Source: Gammaproteobacteria bacterium UBA4475 (GTDB lineage Bacteria; Pseudomonadota; Gammaproteobacteria; Pseudomonadales; Azotimanducaceae). From it: a stretch of DNA of 5,613 bases. Of this stretch, positions 1-4,330 are shown one piece after another. The position numbers and the translations under genes are program-made. The stretch covers positions 1,958-7,570 of the forward strand of contig DGOD01000254.1 of the NCBI GenBank assembly GCA_002389265.1, given 5' to 3'. The first letter of the stretch is position 1, and each line of letters starts with the position of its first letter. The notes under the pieces were generated by a model. It saw only the letters and a program-made list of their open reading frames with translations, ran no database searches and had not been told where the DNA came from.

Positions 1-175
1 ACATTGCCGAGGCTCACCGCCAGCGTGGGTGTCGTGACCGCCTTCACCCTCATGATTTACAATCGTGCCCATGCCGTGGGAGGGTCTCACGTTTTTTGTT
101 GTTATATATCGTCTCTCAACTAGCTGTTGTCAAACATCTATCGTTAAATATCTGTGGCGCCAAGATGCTTAGCGT
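1..175. other. Left-edge region, possible end of a plus-strand gene
   Basis: No gene can be assigned firmly here. Bases 1 to about 91 are GC-rich and the rest is AT-rich, so the composition changes at the hairpin at 75-91. A plus-strand frame is open from base 1 to a TAG at 121-123. It starts with a hydrophobic stretch (LTASVGVVTAFTLMIY) that could be the last membrane helix of a truncated protein, but it runs through the predicted terminator, which argues against it. Another plus frame stops at TGA 35-37, just before that terminator. On the minus strand an ATG at 72-70 opens a frame of 24 codons to the window edge, rich in Gly and His, with a poor ribosome binding site. The terminator orientation favours a plus-strand gene ending here, convergent with the mtnP operon. 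Confidence 0.3.
75..97 (+). terminator. Probable Rho-independent terminator (plus strand)
   Basis: Bases 75-81 (CGTGGGA) pair with 85-91 (TCTCACG), giving a 7-bp stem with one G-T wobble and a GGG loop. Six T residues follow immediately (92-97), then GTTGTT. The T-tract lies on the plus-strand 3' side only, so it would end a transcript entering from the left edge. On the minus strand no U-tract follows the hairpin, so it is not a good terminator for the mtnP operon. Confidence 0.55.
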
Positions 176-928
176 TCACAACATGACGGGTGGGATGCAA
201 TCTTCATCGACTGTATGACGAAGCACATCGAGCATAAGGTTGGTCATGTTCTCTCTAACTTCAACGATATTATCTGCTACCAGGGTGATCTTATCTTCTA
301 AGCCGGCTGCAAGGTTAATAGGCAAAGCAACGGCTGCGAAATTCATTCCTAACTCGGCTGCCAGATATACCTCGGGACAGCACGTCATACCGACGACGTG
401 TCCGCCAAGCATCTGGTACATTCGAATCTCCGCTGGAGATTCGAATCGAGGACCGTTGGTGGCGACATAGGTTGCGCCATCGTGACACTTGATATTATGT
501 GTCGAAGCGAGCTCCATGAGTTTGTTGCTCATCACAGGACAAAATGGCTTGCTCATTTCAACATGTCCTACGGCGCGCTCTAAATCATCAAAAAACGAAA
601 ATGCCCTGCCGTGGGTGAAGTCGAGAAAGTCACGAAGCACTGCAAGGTCCAACACGGGGTAATCTGCGGTGATAGAACCCACTGCGTAGGTTGACATTAT
701 TCGCCTCACGCCTAAATCTTTTAGTGCCTGGATGTTAGCGCGATAATTTATTTTGTGGGGTGGGGTACTATGATCGGGACCATGTCGGGTTAGAAATACG
801 ATATCTTCGTGTTCACCCTTGCCAATAAAGACTTGTGCTGTGCCATAGTGATTGGCCATTTCTCTTGCTTGTACTTCGACGCCGGACAGGCTGTAAATTC
901 CGGTTCCCCCCATGATGGCTGCGGGCAT
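176..928 (-). CDS. mtnP: MTA/MTI phosphorylase-family nucleoside phosphorylase
   Basis: A 250-residue member of the PNP/MTAP family, of usual length. Family enzymes split a purine nucleoside with phosphate into a free base and a ribose-1-phosphate. Visible motifs are GGTGIY (7-12) and RHG (48-50) for phosphate, PPHKINYRAN (56-65), AVGSI (82-86), NGPRFES (158-164) and the MT pair (181-182) of the ribose site. The base-specificity loop reads INLAAG: Asn205 and Ala207 stand where human MTAP has Asp220 and Asp222. In the family Asp favours 6-aminopurines and Asn favours 6-oxopurines, so methylthioinosine or 5'-deoxyinosine is a likely substrate (inference). The ATG start at 928 has a strong ribosome binding site, and the stop is TGA. 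It is the last gene of the operon. The stretch GMTCCPEVYLA keeps the family GMT-PE-LA pattern but has CC in a variable position. The family is certain; the base preference is not. Confidence 0.9.
   Translation of the reverse strand: MPAAIMGGTGIYSLSGVEVQAREMANHYGTAQVFIGKGEHEDIVFLTRHGPDHSTPPHKINYRANIQALKDLGVRRIMSTYAVGSITADYPVLDLAVLRDFLDFTHGRAFSFFDDLERAVGHVEMSKPFCPVMSNKLMELASTHNIKCHDGATYVATNGPRFESPAEIRMYQMLGGHVVGMTCCPEVYLAAELGMNFAAVALPINLAAGLEDKITLVADNIVEVRENMTNLMLDVLRHTVDEDCIPPVML
420..446. repeat. 12-bp perfect inverted repeat inside mtnP
   Basis: ATTCGAATCTCC at 420-431 is followed by a 3-base spacer and its exact reverse complement at 435-446. It lies wholly inside the mtnP coding sequence, over the codons for the conserved R-F-E-S-P-A-E-I-R motif (residues 161-169). 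The mRNA could fold into a 12-bp stem with a 3-nt loop. No T-tract follows on either strand, so it is not an intrinsic terminator. Confidence 0.85.
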
Positions 929-933
929 ACTAA

Positions 934-940
934 CTCCTTT
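934..940 (-). promoter_or_regulatory. Strong ribosome binding site of mtnP
   Basis: On the minus strand AAAGGAG ends 5 bases before the ATG at 928-926. It matches the anti-Shine-Dalgarno consensus closely and settles the mtnP start. It sits in the 30-bp gap after the mtnA stop. Its strength contrasts with the weak signals before ald2 and mtnA, which suggests mtnP is translated independently of coupling. Confidence 0.85.
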
Positions 941-958
941 GACTCTAAATGTTATGCG

Positions 959-2143
959 CTACCAGTTTGGGTAGTTATTCAGCATGTAGGGGTTAAGTAC
1001 CCCGTGAACCGTCACGATACCTGAAACATATTTCGGTGGAGTGATGTCAAAAGTCGGATAGCGCGCATTGATGCTATCGATCGTCGTTGGCATACCGAGT
1101 GCAAGCCTGATCTCAGCCGGATCGCGCTCCTCGATGACGATATCATCCCGGACAAGTTTAGTATTGTCTCGTCCCCAAGCGAAAGCAAAGAATGGGATGT
1201 TGTGAGCATGGGCCGCGATTGCATTTTGGAAGGTGCCTATTTTGTTCACGACATGCCCATCGACGGTGATGAGATCAGCCGCAGTAATGTACTTCTGAAT
1301 TTTACCCTCGGACATGATGTGAGCGGGCATATTGTCGGTGATGAGAGTAACCGCAACGCCAATTTCTTGGATCGACGGCGCAGTAAGTTTAGCGCCTTGT
1401 AAGTAAGGACGCGTCTCAGGCGTATAGACTGTTATTTTTTTGCCGTCTCTGGCTGCAAATGCCAATGCTAGAATGAATCCTGCCTCAGCAAAACAGTTGG
1501 TTAGAATGCCATCGCCATCTTCGATAAGGTCAGCCATGGCGCGGGCGCGGGTCGCGTAGTCGTCATAGATGCCTTGCAGGATCAGTTTGATCGAAGCCGC
1601 GATCGCGTCGTCAACACATTGTTGGTTATTAACCGCCTCTGTCGCCGTGCTGAGTACAGCAGCGAGACGAAGTTGTATTGCTGTATTTGTCGGTCGACTC
1701 GCCACCAGCTTGTCTCGTGCTTGGCGTAATTGCGACAGTAGTTCTTCCTGGCTGCCGACATCAGTGAATGCATCAGCAGGCGGATAGTTGCTGGCGACAA
1801 TGCGTAATGCGTGAACCGCAGAGAGCCATGGCCCGCTACCCTGGGTTACCATATTTTTGATGGCGCCTGCGACCTCATCGACTGTTTCACAACTAACGAA
1901 TGAATTAGAAAATGGGAAAGCGCGGCGGTCACCGATGATGACCTTTCCGGCTTCAAATCGAGCAATATTACTGGGGTTCAGAATGAACGGTAACAGTGCA
2001 TAAACACCTTCGCGTTCAGCGGAGGAAATTCCTTCAGTTAGGTTGTTTGTTGCTGTGCTCACTTGGGCGCTCACTTCTTTTAATCGGACCAAAAAAGGGG
2101 ATATTTTGACTATCCTGTTTAAATTATTGGTTTGGCCAGACAC
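959..2143 (-). CDS. mtnA: MtnA-like sugar-1-phosphate isomerase (divergent)
   Basis: A 394-residue protein of the eIF2B/MtnA isomerase family. MtnA converts 5-methylthioribose-1-phosphate, and in the DHAP shunt 5-deoxyribose-1-phosphate, to the ribulose form. The MtnA signature is ordered along the chain: ILTNC (213-217, catalytic Cys217), VYTPETRPYLQGAKLTA (239-255), TDNMPAHIM (269-277), TAAD (287-290, catalytic Asp290), VNKIGTF (299-305) and TPPKYVSGIVT (368-378). It differs from classical MtnA in the N-terminal substrate loop, where VRGAP is replaced by TQGSGP (100-105), losing the Arg. It also has about 40 extra residues compared with the usual 350 or so. The start is a GTG at 2143-2141, 20 bp inside ald2 with a weak ribosome binding site, so translation is probably coupled to ald2. 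A slightly later start cannot be excluded. The stop is TAG. Family membership is clear; the exact substrate is inferred from the operon. Confidence 0.88.
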   Translation of the reverse strand: MSGQTNNLNRIVKISPFLVRLKEVSAQVSTATNNLTEGISSAEREGVYALLPFILNPSNIARFEAGKVIIGDRRAFPFSNSFVSCETVDEVAGAIKNMVTQGSGPWLSAVHALRIVASNYPPADAFTDVGSQEELLSQLRQARDKLVASRPTNTAIQLRLAAVLSTATEAVNNQQCVDDAIAASIKLILQGIYDDYATRARAMADLIEDGDGILTNCFAEAGFILALAFAARDGKKITVYTPETRPYLQGAKLTAPSIQEIGVAVTLITDNMPAHIMSEGKIQKYITAADLITVDGHVVNKIGTFQNAIAAHAHNIPFFAFAWGRDNTKLVRDDIVIEERDPAEIRLALGMPTTIDSINARYPTFDITPPKYVSGIVTVHGVLNPYMLNNYPNW

Positions 2144-2789
2144 CGTACCCAGTTGCCATTCGCTCTCTTACTTCTCGCATTTGTTGGGCAGTTAACAGAT
2201 GGGGTGTGCCAAGTTGGCAGGCGAGATGATATTGTTGACAAATGGCTTCGAGCTCACCTGCTCGCCACATCGCTTGTTTCAAGTCTCCACCGCACGCAAT
2301 CATACCGTGGGTCCCGAGCAAGCAAGCTGTTCGGTCTTTCAATGCGATGAGTGCGTTATCGGATAGTGTTTGGCTGCCGTAGTGGGCATAGTCTGCGCAG
2401 CGGATACTATCGCCACCAAAAATTCCGATCATGTAGTGCACGCTTGGTATATCCTGGCGGAGCATAGAGAGTGCGGTCGCATAGGGGGAATGGGTATGCA
2501 CCACAGAGTGAATGTCTTCTCGCGCTTTGTATATGTCAGCGTGAAATTTCCACTCGGAGGACGGCCGATGATGACCAACGACGTCTCCCGATAATCCATC
2601 ACCGGGTAATAACATGATGTCTTCCGGGCGAGTCTCATCATACGGTAGGCTGCTGGGAGTTATCAAAATCCCATCTAGCGTTCGAATGCTGATATTGCCG
2701 GAGGTGCCCTGGTTCAATCCGGAGCTATTCATCCACAAACAGGCATCAATAATAGACTGACGAAGTTCGGTTGTGTCTTTGTGTATCAT
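2124..2789 (-). CDS. ald2: Class II aldolase, Ald2-type (deoxy/methylthioribulose-1-P)
   Basis: A 221-residue, Zn-dependent class II aldolase of the fuculose-phosphate aldolase (FucA/AraD) family. Motifs in order are GTSGNIS (28-34) and TPSSLPYDE (44-52) for substrate phosphate, PSSEW with catalytic Glu79, HTH with metal ligands His98 and His100, and GTHG with the third ligand His161. Tyr119 is spaced from the HTH as the catalytic Tyr113 is in E. coli FucA, and Tyr215 may match the C-terminal Tyr. Placement directly before mtnA and mtnP points to the DHAP-shunt aldolase, which cleaves 5-methylthioribulose-1-phosphate or 5-deoxyribulose-1-phosphate to dihydroxyacetone phosphate and an aldehyde. 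It is the first gene of the operon and its end overlaps mtnA by 20 bp. The ATG at 2789 has a modest AGG nine bases upstream; the stop is TAA. The fold and active site are firm, and substrate choice rests on context. Confidence 0.87.
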   Translation of the reverse strand: MIHKDTTELRQSIIDACLWMNSSGLNQGTSGNISIRTLDGILITPSSLPYDETRPEDIMLLPGDGLSGDVVGHHRPSSEWKFHADIYKAREDIHSVVHTHSPYATALSMLRQDIPSVHYMIGIFGGDSIRCADYAHYGSQTLSDNALIALKDRTACLLGTHGMIACGGDLKQAMWRAGELEAICQQYHLACQLGTPHLLTAQQMREVRERMATGYGVWPNQ

Positions 2790-3018
2790 GGCGGGTACCT
2801 AATAAAACTGCCTTCTATCTAAAGTTGATTATCTCCCCTGCTTCTTCGTTGATGCTATAACGAGGGACTATTGTGCCCTTCGACGGACCATGGTTATTCT
2901 GCTGCAACGGCTAATATCTAGCTAGGGGTTGATAAAGAGTCTAACTAGGTTCGAACCGTTCCCTGATTCTAACGTGCCAGTTTTGCCGTTGATACCACTA
3001 AGTTCTGCGCCGAATGTG

Positions 3019-3033
3019 TGATCATTATGATCA
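3019..3033. promoter_or_regulatory. Palindrome TGATCATTATGATCA, possible operator
   Basis: Two TGATCA hexamers flank a TTA spacer, giving a dyad in the middle of the divergent intergenic region, about 230 bp before each gene start. It is followed on the plus strand by G and five T (3035-3039), so it could alternatively be a weak hairpin terminator. No gene ends nearby on the plus strand, which makes a protein-binding dyad the more economical reading. The binding protein is unknown. Confidence 0.35.
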
Positions 3034-3130
3034 GTTTTTGTCTTAATTTTATTCCACGCTCTGGGAACGACGAGCTCTCTCATTGTTTGTGCATATCTGG
3101 TAGTGCCCGCGGTTGCGGCAGCAGGCCAGA

Positions 3131-3159
3131 TTGAATTAGCTGATTATTAAACCTATACT
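3131..3159 (+). promoter_or_regulatory. Sigma70-type promoter for the phosphoribosyltransferase
   Basis: TTGAAT at 3131-3136 and TATACT at 3154-3159 are separated by exactly 17 bases. Each box differs from the consensus at two positions (TTGACA) or one position (TATAAT). Transcription would start near 3166, leaving a leader of about 45 bases to the TTG at 3210 or about 85 to the ATG at 3252. It faces away from the ald2 operon. Confidence 0.7.
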
Positions 3160-3209
3160 CGCCAACCCCCGCTCATCCGTCCGGAGAAGGGCGGGCAGGC
3201 GGGACCGGC

Positions 3210-3836
3210 TTGCTCATTGACCGCGTAGATGACATAGATAGACGGATGGTTATGGAAAAGCTATTTATTACCTCCAATGAACTGCTGCTTGATTCAATGC
3301 GGCTGGCTGAGCAAATATATATGAGTGGCTACCGGCCCCACTTCATTATCGGCGTATGGCGCGGCGGCACCCCTATAGGTATCGCAGTCCAGGAATACTT
3401 AGATTATCTGGGTATCGACACAGACCATATAGCGATCCGCACCTCGTCCTACTATGGCATCGACAGGCAATCCAAAGAGGTTCATGTGCATGGACTCGAG
3501 TATGTGATTGAGAATGTTGAGGCCGACCAGGAGTTGTTGATCATTGATGATGTTTTTGATTCAGGCCGATCAATTCGCGCCATCATCGACAAGCTCAAAC
3601 GCAAGTGCCGACGTAATATGCCTGCCTCAGTGAAAGTGGCCTGTCCTTGGTATAAGCCAAGCCGCAATATGACGGATATCACTCCTGACTTTTACGTCCA
3701 TGCGACTGATAAATGGCTGGTGTTTCCGCATGAAATGCAGGGGCTGACCATTGAAGAAATACGTGCCGGCAAGGGCCCTGAATTTGCCGATATCATTGGC
3801 CGCGCCCTTGCGGCAAAGACGCAAACATCTGATTGA
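3210..3836 (+). CDS. Purine phosphoribosyltransferase (hypoxanthine/xanthine type)
   Basis: A type I phosphoribosyltransferase that would join a free purine base to PRPP, giving the nucleotide and pyrophosphate. The PRPP-binding signature LLIIDDVFDSGRS spans residues 109-121. WRGG at 50-53 is the pyrophosphate loop. DKWLVFPHE at 167-175 matches the base-binding region of 6-oxopurine enzymes, with a Lys for O6 and an aromatic residue stacking on the base. The longest frame starts at TTG 3210 (208 residues) behind AGGCGG at 3197-3202. However, MEKLF at ATG 3252 (194 residues) or the ATG at 3246 (196 residues) gives a more usual N-terminus with no clear ribosome binding site, so the start is unsettled. 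It is divergent from the ald2-mtnA-mtnP operon and could salvage the hypoxanthine or other base that MtnP releases. The stop is TGA with no terminator seen. The fold is certain; the preferred base is inferred. Confidence 0.87.
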   Translation: MLIDRVDDIDRRMVMEKLFITSNELLLDSMRLAEQIYMSGYRPHFIIGVWRGGTPIGIAVQEYLDYLGIDTDHIAIRTSSYYGIDRQSKEVHVHGLEYVIENVEADQELLIIDDVFDSGRSIRAIIDKLKRKCRRNMPASVKVACPWYKPSRNMTDITPDFYVHATDKWLVFPHEMQGLTIEEIRAGKGPEFADIIGRALAAKTQTSD

Positions 3837-3881
3837 CGATAACCCCCTCAAGAGGAATGCGTTCGGCTTGATCGAAATATT

Positions 3882-3905
3882 TAGGGTCGGGGTAAAATTT
3901 ACAAA
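3882..3905 (+). repeat. Left inverted repeat arm
   Basis: Left 24-bp arm of the MITE-like element. It is identical to the reverse complement of 4057-4080, and the match stops abruptly at both sides of the arm. Confidence 0.9.
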
Positions 3906-4056
3906 ATAATAGTTTTTCACGTTACTTAAGTGGCAAGTAGGTAGGGCAAACCTTTCAGGCCCGGCTCAGCCTGAATTCTTTTCGCATGCCAAGAATAAAG
4001 AAACAAGCGAATTCAATAGCACAAGCCCGATCTAGCTCACAATGAGCGGTAAGCCA

Positions 4057-4080
4057 TTTGTAAATTTTACCCCGACCCTA
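4057..4080 (-). repeat. Right inverted repeat arm
   Basis: Right 24-bp arm, the exact reverse complement of 3882-3905. Transposase-like codons begin three bases beyond its outer end, so this arm marks the boundary with the IS91-type remnant. Confidence 0.9.
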
Positions 4081-4082
4081 TT

Positions 4083-4330
4083 TATCCCGCTTGCGGGGCC
4101 AGACGTATGGTGGACATGACGGCGCATCTGGTTGATGAGGTCTTGCCGAATAGACCAATCAGGTAATGGGTGCTGAGTGTTCCGTTCCCCTTACGCTTTC
4201 GGTTCGCGACAGTCCGAAGGTCATGAGTCAAGTGCTGATCATCGTGCACCGGATGATAAGTACCTATCAGATCAAAGCTGTGGGAAAGACCGTCAAGTCA
4301 GGTGCCCAGCGTGGTACCGTTACGCTGATC
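4083..4330 (+). pseudogene. IS91-family transposase remnant
   Basis: Plus-strand translation gives recognisable pieces of an IS91-type (Y2, HUH) transposase in family order. PACGARRM is the end of the N-terminal zinc ribbon, and AHLVDEVLP, WVLSVPFPLRFRFAT, VLIIVHRMISTYQIK and GAQRGTVTLI follow. An in-frame TAA at 4164-4166 sits where the family has Gln (RQWVLS), a one-base CAA to TAA change. The frame shifts near 4210-4213, before the PKVMSQVL segment, as if one base were lost. The first zinc-ribbon residue is Tyr (TAT at 4083) where Cys (TGT) is expected. The N-terminal start and the whole catalytic part (HUH and tyrosines) are missing, so it is dead. It overlaps the end of the minus-strand gene by 11 bp. 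Identification rests on recall of family motifs, but several independent segments agree. Confidence 0.82.

Larger units (their letters stand above)
2790..3209. other. Divergent intergenic region, no gene seen
   Basis: These 420 bp separate the ald2 start from the phosphoribosyltransferase start. I see no coding sequence with a plausible start, ribosome binding site and protein character on either strand. It holds a promoter for the rightward gene (3131-3159), a 15-bp palindrome (3019-3033) and a GC-rich leader (about 3166-3205) with CCCGC and GCGGG complementary blocks at 3168-3172 and 3191-3195. A promoter for the leftward operon must lie here, but no pair of good -35 and -10 boxes stands out. 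No known SAM or purine riboswitch core was recognised. Confidence 0.6.
3882..4080. mobile_element. 199-bp MITE-like element with 24-bp inverted ends
   Basis: The ends are perfect 24-bp inverted repeats: 3882-3905 begins TAGGGTCGGGGTAAAA and 4057-4080 is its exact reverse complement. The interior is AT-rich and codes for nothing of note. It contains two further hairpins, TTCAGGC/GCCTGAA (3954-3960 with 3969-3975, 8-nt loop) and GCTCA/TGAGC (4035-4039 with 4043-4047). No clear target-site duplication is visible. Ends of the type AGGGTC-G-GTAAAA recall sequences I associate with Y1 (REP-associated/IS200-like) transposase genes. An ATG-CCA-AGA at 3986 resembles the first codons of such genes but reaches a stop after 19 codons. 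It could be an internally deleted, non-autonomous derivative; this origin is a guess, while the structure itself is plain. Confidence 0.7.
3837..4319. other. Gap filled with mobile-element debris
   Basis: This 483-bp space lies between two convergent genes and holds no intact gene. Bases 3837-3881 show nothing recognisable apart from a small CCTC/GAGG match too tight to be a terminator. The rest is a 199-bp inverted-repeat element (3882-4080) followed directly by a decayed IS91-type transposase fragment (4083-4330). Confidence 0.75.

Noticed and set aside
959..2143. Annotation as translation initiation factor eIF2B subunit
   Set aside because: The family is related, but the catalytic Cys and Asp and the ETRP and NKIGT motifs are those of the MtnA isomerase branch.
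2124..2789. Annotation as L-fuculose-phosphate aldolase or ribulose-5-phosphate epimerase (AraD)
   Set aside because: The fold is shared, but there are no fucose or arabinose genes nearby and the partners are MtnA- and MtnP-like, which fits the DHAP-shunt aldolase better.
2948..2957. GGTTCGAACC, resembling a tRNA T-loop
   Set aside because: Only two base pairs can form around a TTCGAAC loop; the rest of the T-stem does not pair and no acceptor, D or anticodon arm is found on either strand.
2905..3000. Integron attC-like site (repeated TCTAAC and GTTAGA words)
   Set aside because: The core words are not arranged as an inverted pair with the spacing of attC sites, and no integrase or cassette is present.
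3846..3855. CCTC-AA-GAGG as a terminator after the phosphoribosyltransferase
   Set aside because: The loop would be only two bases, the stem four pairs, and no T-tract follows.
4086..4097. CCCGC-TT-GCGGG as a REP-type hairpin
   Set aside because: It is fully explained as codons of the IS91 zinc ribbon (PACG), and its loop is too small to be convincing.
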